Positions 48,227-58,957 of a DNA stretch of 64,000 nt are shown here, one piece after another. Position numbers and translations under genes: made by a program. The notes under the pieces were generated by a model. That model was not told the origin of the DNA and ran no database searches. It saw only the letters and a list, made by a program, of their open reading frames with translations. Source of the DNA: Cymodocea nodosa (taxonomy: Eukaryota; Streptophyta; Magnoliopsida; Alismatales; Cymodoceaceae); assembly GCA_036874045.1 (NCBI GenBank), contig CM072345.1, forward strand, positions 5,977,501 to 6,041,500. The letters are read 5' to 3'. Numbering within the stretch: position 1 is the stretch's first letter; each line of letters opens with the position of its first letter.

Positions 48227-49490
48227 CAAAGATCTAATTAATTGGTCTTTCAAAAAGTTCTAGAATTAATTCTTCCCCTTTTGTTTTTTTTCTTCTATTC
48301 AGCATAAACATATATTCTGTATGTTTCAGTAATCAACCTGCAAAGATATTTAGAATATATGTAAATTATATACAAAGTATATCATCTTCATATAGGTGTT
48401 AATTATATTATCGTTTGTTCTTCTTTTCATCATCTGTTATCCTGAATTTTCCAATAAGTTTTTCTAGAAGAAATTTCAACAACATATGAATCAAAGTACA
48501 ATCCAATTCAATCTTATTAAGACAAGTAGAATAAAGAATTGTATTTCCATTAAACAACTTCAAAAGTCAATTCCAGATTCATATTTCAGCAATTCTAGAT
48601 AACATAGAATATACTCGATTCATAAGATATCTGTATTTCACAAAACACTTGTATCTTTTCAGAACAGTATATGTTTTTTTTTTTTTTTTGTACTTTAAAA
48701 GTTAATTTGACAAGCTTGAATCATACAAGAGCTTTCTAATGTACCAATGGAACGAGCTTTTAGTCAACAATCCCAGATTTGATCAGGATCTTAGGTTGCC
48801 AGATTTTCAGAGTCCTTTTTCAGGTCAACAATCCTTATATACCTATCTACTCAAGTACGAAAGGCTCGTGATCAAACAAGTCAATAAACTCTAAAAGTTT
48901 TTTTTTTTTTTTTTTCTAAAAATAAATACACACACAAAACAAAGCATTAATCACATATTGTATATGCACGTATTTCATTAATACAGATGTAGTAAAACAC
49001 CAATCTCATATAATCCTACTTCTATCATTTACTAAAAATATGAATCCATAACAATAAGCTCATACTTTATCTGTAGTTTAATAAGATCTACACATAAATC
49101 ATTCTACAAGTTCAATCAATCAAAGTAAATGTATCTTTCATCATATGTGTTTCATTTAATCTAGAATTCACATCTCAGCTCCTTCAGGACTTCAGATAAT
49201 TTTTTGATTAAGCATTAAATATTCTGATTTCATTTTAAAATCGTGAAAATGTTAAACTCATGAAATTCAGAAAAATCATAAGATACTATATCTAGATTTG
49301 CATAAATAGTAAATTCAATAGCATCTTATATAGCCTTCTAAATATAGTATTCAAGCAGGTTATAAAAATTTTAGAGTCTCCTTTATCGGATAGTTACAGC
49401 AAGTTCACAAAAATTTTCAATTCCCTCAAAACTTTGCAGTACCATTTTAATTCCTTTAATTAACAAACTTACATGGCTGTTACTTTAATT
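48227..49490 (-). repeat. Non-coding 3' module of the Athila element, internal region 2
   Basis: It is a close copy of 39073-40338. T runs are at about 48673-48689 and 48898-48916. No ORF is supported. Confidence 0.75.
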
Positions 49491-49491
49491 A

Positions 49492-49534
49492 CCTCCCCCC
49501 CATACCTACATTTTGCATTGTCCTCAATGTAAAA
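49492..49534 (-). other. Second, internal polypurine tract with hairpin, internal region 2
   Basis: CCTCCCCCCCATACCT at 49492-49507, then arms TTTTGCATTG (49511-49520) and CAATGTAAAA (49525-49534). Confidence 0.7.
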
Positions 49535-49950
49535 GATATGACAATAAGTACAGTAATTGTAGCAGGCATGAATAAAGTTTTGTTTGATTTAAAATTGAGG
49601 ATAAGTAATTGGTTACCTTGTTCCATTTGTATCTCTTTCTACATATTCTGATTTTTGATTCTGAAAAACTTTTCATACCCAGATAAACACAGAATATAAA
49701 ATAAAATAACATTTAACAGATATTAATAAATCAGTGTCTTGTGTGGAACCCAGGCTCTTATGCCTTTGGTGGCTCACAAGCAAGCTAGTTGGTTTCCTAG
49801 AATAGATACCAACAAACTGGATTGATATTTTGTTTTTTTTGTTTTTTTTTTTTATTTATAAAATGAACATGAAAACTTCAAAATTCTTTTTTTTTTTTCT
49901 TTCTAAAAATAAATGCGGAATACACAACATTAAACACACAAAATCACAGC

Positions 49951-51090
49951 TTAAGAACATGATTGAAAAGTAGAAACAAATGGAATAAATGTATCAGTCC
50001 AAGAAAACTTTTTAGGCAAAGTTCTTCTTGCTATTAATTCTGTTTTAATGCAGTTCTTGTTCCTTTTTAATTTGTAAACATGCAATATATTATAAATTCC
50101 AAATATGAGTGTATTACCATTAATGATATGTAATGCAGAAAGGGATCCCTTTTGGTTCCAAGGTAATGTAGCAGTTTCTATTTCTACATCTATTTCAATA
50201 TACTCCTCTTCCCACTTTCATTCATTCATGTCTTCCATAATCCATATTTGAAATTTCATCAGTTCATCCCACCATCTTATCAGACATAAAGTAGGATCAT
50301 CTTCTTCATTATACCACATTCCTATTTGAATTTCATTAAATTTTGCAGATGGTGGTTTAGCTATTTCACTCGGTATAGGTAAAATTTCTATATAATCATC
50401 ATAACTGTCTATGCTCACTATGTATAAATTAGATCCATATGCTAATGATATCTCCATGACAAAATATATATATCCATCAAGTATGACATGTATTTGGTTA
50501 ATTAATGATTTCTGTCCTAGATATATTATAATGTTTTCATTCCAAGATCTGTTCAGAAAATTATACACACTTAAGCGTAAATCTTCACCCCAATTTCCTA
50601 TAGGTCTCCAATAGTATAATTTTTCAGGAATTGCAAAATTTTTATCAGAAAATATTAAAGTTGACCCACAATTTACAATTGGTGCTTCAAATATATTAGG
50701 TCTTCCTATATTCCATTCTTCTCCTGTTATAGGATTTCGTATCAAAATATCAGGTAATGATAAACTTGCATACCTTGGTCTCGTCTTGTATATGATTAAT
50801 CCTTCATATATCCCCATAATATGACTCATTCCTTCTAATGCATTGGGTGGAATTCTAGTAGTTTCTTCCATAGCCAGATATTCATGGGTATTTGAACTAC
50901 GATTAAATGACCTCCATATGAATCCATCTCTAATCTTTGTCATTTTTGCAGCTTGTAGTCCCTGAAAATATTTTTCTTCAATATAGTCTTTAATTTCCTT
51001 TGATACACAACACAGCCTGCACAAATCTTTAGCTGACAAGTTACTTAGTACTTCCCTTAGTGCATTCATTGGTAATTGCATCAATTCCAT
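49951..51090 (-). pseudogene. F-box protein gene inside the retrotransposon, copy 2
   Basis: The frame runs from ATG 51090 (MELMQLPMNALREVL) to the stop at 49951-49953, 379 codons with one internal TGA at 50218-50220, where copy 1 has Trp. F-box at residues 5-45 (LREVLSNLSAKDLCRLCCVSKE) and an F-box-associated region with ILIRNPITGEEWNIGRP and KLYYWRPIGNWGEDL. The sequence just before the ATG reads TTTGTGTTTTACAG then AATCGAC, which looks like a splice acceptor, and copy 1 has it with one change. One Trp codon is added relative to copy 1 (RWWDEL against RWDEL). The gene lies between capsid gag and the polypurine tracts, as in copy 1. Role in ubiquitin ligation is known for the family; a role for the element is inference. 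Confidence 0.85.
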
Positions 51091-51160
51091 TTGTCGATTC
51101 TGTAAAACACAAATAAAAATTTAGCAGAGACAAAAATTAACATAACTACTACACACCCTC

Positions 51161-51223
51161 GTGGAGTTAAGGCATAACTCAACGGACTAAGTTCGTTGAG
51201 TTAAAAATTAACTCTATGATACT
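51161..51223. repeat. Inverted-repeat motif at the capsid/F-box boundary, internal region 2
   Basis: Arms TAACTCAACG (51175-51184) and CGTTGAGTTA (51194-51203), the same as at 41968-41996. Confidence 0.85.
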
Positions 51224-51280
51224 ATTAACTAAAAATAAAAAACATATATACATACAGATAGTTGCTTCACATATGCTGCT

Positions 51281-52625
51281 TCATTCAGCTGCCCTCCCAG
51301 AAGAGGTATCAATTTCATTAACCGTTCTATTGACAAGATTAGGTATAGCTTGTATTGGCAATCCTCCAGTAGGTCTAACTTCCATTGGTTCCTTCTGTCT
51401 AAGTGATATATTTCTATTCTGATTTTGATTTGCAGCATTTCCAAATATAAATTCTAAACAATTGTTTACTTGTTGGATTATCTTTTCTAATTTCTCTATT
51501 CTAGATCATTGTTCAATTAATACTTCATAACTTATGTTCTTTTCATTTATATTTTCTCCTCCCTGGAAATTGTTGTTTCTCCAAGATAAATTCGGGTGAT
51601 TTCTCTAATTAGGATGATAAGAATTTCCCAAGTTATCTCTCTAGTTTCTAGCATAAATAATATCTAAGTCATTTATGTTTGTATTCTTTTCTGCTAGCTT
51701 TTGATTTAATGATAACTCTTCTATTTTCTTTGTTAATTCATTTAATTTCACCTCCAACATAGTATTAGAATCTATTTCATGCATTCCTCTTGGCAATATT
51801 CTTTTATCTGCAATAGCTTCAGCCGAATTTTCCCACTGTGCAGTTCTTTTTACAAAATTTTCTAAATATGCTCATGCTTCTTCACTACATAATTTTAAAA
51901 ATCCATTTTGACAAGTAGATTCTAATAAAGATTTCGTTGAAACATCTATGCCTTCATAAATTATACCTATTAATTGTGCTTTACTCATTGCATGATGTGG
52001 ACATTGAGTTAGTAAATCTTTAAATCTTTCAAAATATTTCCAGAATGATTCACCCTATTTTTGGCTACACATTAATATTTCTTTCTTCTTTTTAATTGTT
52101 TGATGTGTTGTTATAATATTTTTCCAGAAAAACAGAGCAAAATTCAGTCCATGTAGAAATTGAATCAGGCGATAGAGTATATAACCATCTCTTCGCTGTA
52201 TCTTTCAAAGCAAAATGGATATATCTAAGTTTAATAGCATCTATACTCATGTTCGGCATTCTCATCATTTGACAAACTTCGTTAAATTCTCTATGGAAAT
52301 AATAGGCATCCTCTCTTTCTAATCAATGAAAATGTGGCAATTGACTAATATAATTAGATTTCAGTTTAAACCTATCTCCCTCAAAGTTTGGCAATCGAAT
52401 ACATGAAGGTTCATCAATTAATTTAGGATATAGAATCTCTCCTAATGGTTTTTCTACTAGAGCAACCATCTCTACGTTCTCTTTTAAAGAAAGGTTAGCT
52501 ACACCCCAAAGAATTTCGTTAAAGTTCAGTTCAGAAAATTTTTCAATACTCCTCTGCAATGAAAATTCCTGGATAGGTGTTCTTACTAATCGTTTAGTGC
52601 TTAGAGAACGAGTCCATGTGCTCAT
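51281..52625 (-). pseudogene. Athila-type gag capsid ORF, copy 2
   Basis: It starts at ATG 52625 (MSTWTRSLSTKRLV) and can be followed to the stop at 51281. Stops include 52323-52325, and a one-base insertion near 52110 (GTTGTTATAA against GTTGGATAA in copy 1) shifts the frame. The same capsid landmarks are present (GESFWKYFERFKDLLTQCPHH, IIYEGIDVSTKSLLES, GNSYHPN). A TAG just before RDNLGNSYHPN is shared with copy 1. It lies about 1.6 kb downstream of integrase on the same strand. Confidence 0.86.
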
Positions 52626-53559
52626 AAATAAATAGCAGAAGATTAATTACATACCAGTCTGAAGCTTTCCATTCGATAAATATTTGTTGTCAGATGAAGA
52701 TTGAATCAGCTGCTTCTCCTTCCAGTTCCTCCAACGCTTTCTCCTTTCTTTTAAAAGTGCTGGTAACTCGTAAATAACATTCTGTTTCATATATATACTA
52801 TGCATCCATAAAGTGAATAAATCTCGTTGCAAGAACATGTCTTGCAACGTGCATCGTGGTTCCTGTTTTTATGGGTACGTGTACCACTACTAATTTCAAA
52901 TTTAGGTAACCGCTAAACCGACGAAGTTTCGTTCGTGGTTAGAAGAATAACCGTTCTGCTTAATCCATGAACTAACCTCGTTGAGTTACAGATTACTCAA
53001 TAGAACACAGTCGGTTACTGTTGCTAACTCCACGGACTAACTTCATTAAGTTACAGATAACTCAACGGAGTGACCTTATATTATATTACTAACCTCGAGG
53101 AGTTACGGTTAACTCAATGGACTTACTTCGTTGAGCTAACACTAGCAACTTCTAAGTTTCACTCTCGTAAGTTTTCTATTCTGTTTTTTTTTTCTTTGTT
53201 TTTTTGCTAACTATAATAAAGTTAAATCTATGTCATTAATGCCTCAGTTTGATTAAAATACATTTAAATCTGAATATTATATAAAGATTTAACTTGCAGG
53301 TCATTTTACGTTATGCAGAATTTACATTTTACCTTATAACATGCAGAAAATTTTAAGCAGTTATCCTGTCATTCAGCAAATTGTAAATCTGTTACATATT
53401 CATAAAGTTCCACAAATTACATAATATTCAATAAATTTCATTCATTTCACATCCAAATACGTATGAAAATTGCATCTGAAAAATTATATTCATTAATATG
53501 AATCAAGTACATGGCAAGTACATCATATAATTTCATACAATTTTACCCAAGTAGACGAA
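52626..53559 (-). promoter_or_regulatory. Non-coding gap upstream of capsid gag, internal region 2, with motif array
   Basis: Close copy of 43418-44340. TAACTCAACGGAG, GTTGAGTTAC and related motifs fill 52915-53150, and a TATATATA run lies at about 52790-52799. A short open stretch (52647-52847) is not conserved in frame in the other copy and is not called as a gene. Confidence 0.4.
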
Positions 53560-53623
53560 CAATACAATTTAATCTCTATGCCAAAATTCATCTACTACCT
53601 TCTAGAGTTTTTCTAATTTTAGG
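53560..53623 (-). pseudogene. Remnant of the env-like ORF 3' end
   Basis: It matches 44361-44424, the last codons and stop of the env-like ORF. At 53624 the match ends and a motif array starts, so about 1.8 kb of the ORF has been deleted. Confidence 0.7.
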
Positions 53624-53636
53624 TCTTAGCTACAGT

Positions 53637-53720
53637 ACATCGTTGAGTTACAGTTAACTCAACGGAATAAGCTCGTTGACTAACTCAAGACTCAATGAAG
53701 TAAGCTCGTTGAGTTACGCT
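53637..53720. repeat. Inverted-repeat motif array between integrase and env-like remnant
   Basis: Arms CGTTGAGTTA (53641-53650) and TAACTCAACG (53655-53664) are separated by four bases. Further copies of GTTGAGTTA follow to 53720. Confidence 0.85.
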
Positions 53721-53774
53721 ATACAAGCAAATATAATAATAAAAATATTACAGAGAATAGTTTTTCTGTTTTTT

Positions 53775-54085
53775 TACCGGTTTAACCGATACTATGCTTC
53801 GGTCAGACCTAAATATTTTTTATTTTTTCTTTCGGTTGAACCGATACTATGTTTCGGTAAAACCAATATTTTTTTCTAAAAATTAATATACAATTTTTTT
53901 TTTTTAATGTTCCAGTCATACCGATGCTATGCTTCGATCAGACCTAAATATTTTTTATTTTTTTATTTTTCTTTCGGTTGAACCGATACTATATTTCGGT
54001 AAAACCAATATTTTTTTCTGAAAATTAATATACAATTTTTCTTATTTTTAATGTTCCGGTCATACCGATAGATCCAATCGGTTGA
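53775..54085. repeat. Tandem repeat of about 140 bases with CGGTT-AACCG palindromes
   Basis: Two full units and part of a third. CCGATACTATG or a variant occurs at 53786, 53841, 53921, 53983 and 54065, giving periods of 135-144. Each unit has GGTTTAACCG or CGGTTGAACCG next to TTCGGT, and T-rich spacers with AATATACAATTTTT. It sits just after integrase. Confidence 0.8.
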
Positions 54086-54204
54086 ACTGCAACTATTTTT
54101 ATGTTTTATATATATTTTTAATGTTTTTTTTATTTATATATATATATATAAACATAAAAACTGATTTCTTACTAAGTAAAGCTCGAGTAGTCCTCTACTC
54201 TGAC

Positions 54205-57200
54205 TTATTCTATAATTCCAAAGGAGCTTTTTGGTGTTTTCAGAATAGGTTTAAGTCTTTATCCATTTACTTTAAATATATTCTGATTTTTAGGATTTTC
54301 AATTTCAATAGCTCTATAAGGATAAACATTTCGAATTATGTAAGGTCCTGCCCATCTAGATCTTAATTTTCCTGGATGGTTATGGAGTCTAGCCATATAA
54401 AGGTATACTTCTTGTCCTATTTCAAAGCTTCTAGGAATAATTTTTCTATCATGCTAGAATTTAATATTCTCTTTTTATCTTACAGTCTTCGAATAAGCTT
54501 CATTTCTAAATTCTTCTAATTCAATTAGTTGCATTTTCCTATTTTCAGCAGCTTGATTTAAATTAGTGTTTAGAGTTTTTAATGCCCAATAAGCTTTATG
54601 TTCTATTTCAGTAGGTAAATGACAATTTTTTCCATATACTAGCCTAAAAGGTGACATACCTAAGCTCATTTTATAAGCAGTTCTATAAGCCCAAAGTGCA
54701 TCTATCAATCTATTAGCCCAATCTGTTCTAGTAGGATTTACTACTTTTTCCAAGATTAATTTAATTTGTTTGTTTGCACTTTCTACTTGTCCACTTGTTT
54801 GCGGATGATATGATGTTGCAATTTTATGGTTTACTCCATATTTCTTCATTAAGGCTTCAAAACTTCTATTATATAAATGAGTTCCTCTATCACTGATAAT
54901 AGCTTTAGGTATTCCAAATCTAGCAAATATATTTGTTCTTATAAATTGTATTACCACTTTGTTATCATTAGTTTTTGTAGGAATAACTTCTATCCATTTA
55001 GATATATAATCCACCCCCAACAATATGTAATTAAATTGATTAGACATAGGAAATGGACCCATAAAATCTATTCCCCACACGTCAAAGGTTTCAACCTCAA
55101 CAATAGGATTAAGAGGCATCATATTCCTCTTTGATATTCTTCCTATTTGTTGACATCTTAAACAACTTAAGCAATATTTATGAGCATCTTTGAATAGTGT
55201 TGGCCAATAAAACCCACATTGCAGAATTTTTGCAGTAGTTTTCCCTGAACCAAAATGTCCTCCACAAGCTTGGTCATGACAAAAAGACAATATGCTCGAA
55301 TATTCAGTTTCTAGAACACACTTCCTTAAAACCAGATCAGGACATTTCTTAAATAAGTATGGGTCTTCCCAATAGTAATATTTTACTCTTGAGAAAAACA
55401 ATTTCTTATCTTGTCTATTCCAATCCTTAGGTGTTAAACCAGTAACTAAGTAATTAACTATGTCTTTATACCAAGGCATTGTGTTGATGGTCATTAATTG
55501 TTCATCAGGAAAATTATCCTTAATTTCAATATTTGATTTTTCTATTTGTAATCTTGATAAATGATCTGCTACTACATTCTCACAACATTTTTTATCTTTA
55601 ATTTCTAGATCAAATTCTTGCAATAATAATATCCATCGGATTAATTTAGGTTTAGTTTCTTTTTTCTTTATTAGATGTTTTAGAGCTGAATGATCCGTGT
55701 ATACTATTACTTTAGCTCCAATCAAATATGATCTAAACTTTTCTAAAGCAAACACAACAGCTAATAATTCTTTTTCAGTAGTTGTGTAATTAACTTGAGC
55801 ATCATTTAAGGTTTTGCTTGCATAATGAATCACTCTAGGAGATTTTTCTATCTTCTGTCCTAACACTGCTCCTACAGCAAAATCAGAAGCATCGCACATT
55901 AATTCAAATGGATGGTTCCAATTAGGTGCTTGAATTATAGGAGTTGAAATTAAGTTAGTCTTAAGTCTGAAAAATGCTTCCTTGCAATTTTTATCAAAGT
56001 TAAATGGAACATCTTTTAATAGATTAGTTAAAGGTCTAGTTATCTTGCTAAAGTCTTTAATAAATCTTCTTTAAAAACCAGCGTGTCCTAGAAATGATCT
56101 AATATCTTTTACTGATTTAGGTTCTGGTAGATTAGAAATTACTTCTATTTTAGCTTTATCTACTTCCAACCCTTTTTTAGAAACAACATGCCCTAAGACT
56201 ATTCCTTGTTTAACCATGAAGTGACATTTTTCCCAATTTAAAACCAGATTTTTTTCCACACGGCGTTTTAATATTTGGTCTAAATTGCTTAAACACACTT
56301 CATATGAGTTGCCATATATAGTAAAATCATCCATAAATATTTCTAAAAATTCTTCAGTCATTCCAGTAAATATGCCCTGCACACACCTTTGAAAGGTAGT
56401 TGGCACATTGCATAATCCGAATGGCATTCTTTTAAAAGCATAAGTTCCATTCGGACAAGTGAAAGTTGTTTTCTCTTGATCCTCTAATGCTATTGGAATT
56501 TGATTATACCCTGAATACCCGTCTAGGAAACAAAAATATTCTTGCCCTACTAATCTTTCCAGCATTTGATCTATAAAAGGTAAGGGAAAATGATCTTTCC
56601 TAGTTACAGCATTCAGCTTTCTATAGTCTATACATACTCTCCAGCCTAATTGAATTCTAGTAGGTATCAAGTCTTGACTTTCATTCCTAATAACCGTTAA
56701 TCCTGATTTCTTGGGAACTACATGGATTGGATTAACCCACGAGCTATCAGAAATCGGATAAATTATATTATTATCTAACCATTTAACTATTTCCTTCCTG
56801 ACTACTTCTTTAAGGTTTGGATTTAATCTCTTCTCAGGAATTCTAACAGGTTTAGCATTCTCTTCTAAATATATGTGGTGACAACATAAAGTTGAACTTA
56901 ACCCTTTTATATCAGTCATAGTCCATCCTATTGCTTCTTTATAACTTTTTACTACATCTTTTAATTTAGCTATTTGATCCTCTTTTAAATCTGAAGTAAT
57001 AATGATTGGACAGGTTCGTTTATCTTCCAGAAATATATAGGTTAATTCAGGAGGTAAAGGTTTTAATTCTAAATGCTGCCCATCAGAAGCTAGAGCTCCT
57101 AATTGAACATCATCATTTTTTAAATTAATTTCTTCCTGATCTCCTTCTATATTTATGCTTTCACTTTCTTCTAAAGTTTCAGAATTGATTTGCCTATTTA

Positions 57201-57606
57201 ATTCTTCTTGAATCACATCATCTAACATATCTCCTTCATCCTCTAAGAAGTCTATGGTATGTAAGGACATTTCTAACTCCTCAAACCTTTCTGGTTTGAA
57301 AATATTTAATTGAGTATCCTCATTACCATATGCTAACTTCATTACTCCAGTTTTACAATTTATAACAGCCCCTGATGTTACTAAAAATGGCCTTCCCAAA
57401 ATTAAAGATGTATCACTATTTTTATGCTTAATTTGTTGGGAATCCAAAATTACAATATCGATAGGATATATAAAGTTTTTGATTTTAATTAAGACATCCT
57501 CTATTTTTGCTCTAGGGTATCTTATACTTCTATCAACTAATTGAATAACCGTACTAGTAGGAGTTAAGCCTTCTAATCCTAAGGATGCAAATATATCACT
57601 TGGCAT
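54205..57606 (-). pseudogene. Athila pol: protease remnant, reverse transcriptase, RNase H, integrase
   Basis: One frame from 57606 to 54205 has stops at 56071, 54475, about 54454 and near 54250. The protease has lost its active-site loop: LID is followed directly by VMPSDIF, whereas the copy at 22325 has LIDLGASINI between, an in-frame loss of about six residues. Reverse transcriptase shows VCIDYRKLNAVTRKDHFPLP and FMDDFTIYG (56326-56337 for FMDD). RNase H shows [32 protein letters not shown] and YTDHSAL. Integrase has an HHCC zinc region ([21 protein letters not shown]) and D, D, E in [19 protein letters not shown] and [11 protein letters not shown]. The C-terminal tail (LHNHPGKLRSRWAGPY) runs to 54205, with no chromodomain, as in Athila. 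It would drive reverse transcription and insertion. Confidence 0.92.
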
Positions 57607-58798
57607 AACATCTATTAAGGTTCTTTCTAGAATGGTATTTCCTATGGTACATGATATAACAGGGATTCCAAGATCAGATAACTTTTTAGGAATTTGTGGC
57701 AGAAATAGGGAACTACTTTGCTCAGCTAAAAATCCTTTCTAAGAACTTTTCGCTCTCTTTTCTTAGTACACCAATCCTTTAGAAATTTAGCACAAGGTGG
57801 CATTTTCTGCAATAGATCTAACAAAGGAATGTTAACTTGTACTTTTTCAAAAATTTATCTGATTTTTTCTTGTTTTCAGGTATTGTTTGTTGTAATCTTT
57901 CAGGATAGGGTGCTAAAGATTTTGATTTCAAAGACTCTTTTTCTTTTAGTTGATTTGTTTGATCATTTTTAGCTTCATTCGTAGATTCAGATTGTTCTTC
58001 AGCGATTTCTAGATTTTTAGCTATTATATTTTCATTATCATTTTGATTTTTACTCTTATACACCTTCATGTCATTGTCATTTTGAGTTCTTGGTGGTATA
58101 TCAGTTCCAGATCTTAATGTTACACATACATCTTCCAGATTTTCGTTATTTTCATGATGTTTTTGCATATCATTTTCGTGATTATGATCTTCAATTGTTT
58201 TTAGTTTTAAAGTGCATTCTTTAAATTCTCTTGCATTAGTATTTTCTGTTTGTTGTATATTTTGCAAATTATGCAGGTTTATAACATTATAATTTTCATT
58301 ATCCTATTGTGTAACTTGTATTTTCATTGTATTTTCGTCTAATGCTTTTAATTTTGTTTCCAAATCATCTAATTTCATTACATTCACTTGTTGATCAATT
58401 TTAATTATGGTTTTTTCAGTTTCATAAATTATATCCTTTTTAGGTTCTGGATATGCTTCCTTATAGTTTACTTAGTTGGCTTCTTGTTGTTGACACACAA
58501 AGTATTCCAGTTTAACTAGATTTTTCTCTATACTATGCTCCAGTCTGCCATACCTATCCCAAACTTCAGTGTCTCTCAACATATTACACATTCTATACTG
58601 ACCATCAGTTAGGTAAACTATAGGATTCTCATACTCAGCTCTATTATATTGAGGATAATTCATTTGTTATTCATGGGATCTAACCATCTGTAAACGTCTC
58701 AATTTCAAATAGTTAGAAATGTTGTGTCCTTCAGAATTGCAGAATTCACATATGCTAATTACAGGTTTCAGAAATCTTTGAGCATAAGCATATGCCAT
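57607..58798 (-). pseudogene. Athila 5' gag (zinc knuckle, linker) and protease start, broken
   Basis: It starts at ATG 58798 with MAYAYAQRFLKPVISIC; the zinc-knuckle remnant reads CEFCNSEGHNISNY, the last Cys replaced by Tyr. A long Asn-, Glu- and Lys-rich linker follows with VCVTLRSGTDIPPR (about 58130) and APYPERLQQTIP (about 57900). Stops break the first part, and a one-base loss near 57850 shifts the frame before the protease lead-in (AKFLKDWCTKK). The ATG lies only about 135 bases after the primer-binding site, so there is no room for a capsid domain here. The same start is seen at 16917 and 21108. Confidence 0.8.
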
Positions 58799-58867
58799 AT
58801 TCTCAATTACAGAAGAAAACACACAACTCTGGCTATTAAAACGAAATAGCTCTAATAGTTGCTTAAA

Positions 58868-58935
58868 TTAATTCAATTCATTTTAATTCAATTCAGTTCA
58901 GTTCAGTTCCATTCAATTCAGTTCAATTCAATTCC
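58868..58935. repeat. Pentanucleotide microsatellite AATTC/AGTTC
   Basis: About a dozen ATTCA or GTTCA units lie between the 5' gag start and the primer-binding site. They are absent from the plus-strand copies at 16.8 and 21.0 kb. Confidence 0.75.
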
Positions 58936-58950
58936 CCAGCAACGGTGCCA
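58934..58950 (-). other. Primer-binding site of the Athila element (tRNA-Asp type)
   Basis: The minus strand reads TGGCACCGTTGCTGGGG, two bases different from the plant tRNA-Asp complement TGGCGCCGTTGCCGGGG used by Athila elements. It lies seven bases from the LTR end. Confidence 0.88.
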
Positions 58951-58957
58951 TAAAACT

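Noticed and set aside
52647..52847. Short open frame upstream of capsid gag
   Set aside because: The frame is not conserved in the other copy (43418-43620). The region is better read as non-coding.
57840..57860. A shift between gag linker and protease frames that looked like a programmed frameshift site
   Set aside because: The plus-strand copy at 22.06-22.1 kb is in frame over the same place, and the minus-strand copy is one base shorter in the T run, so it is an ordinary deletion.
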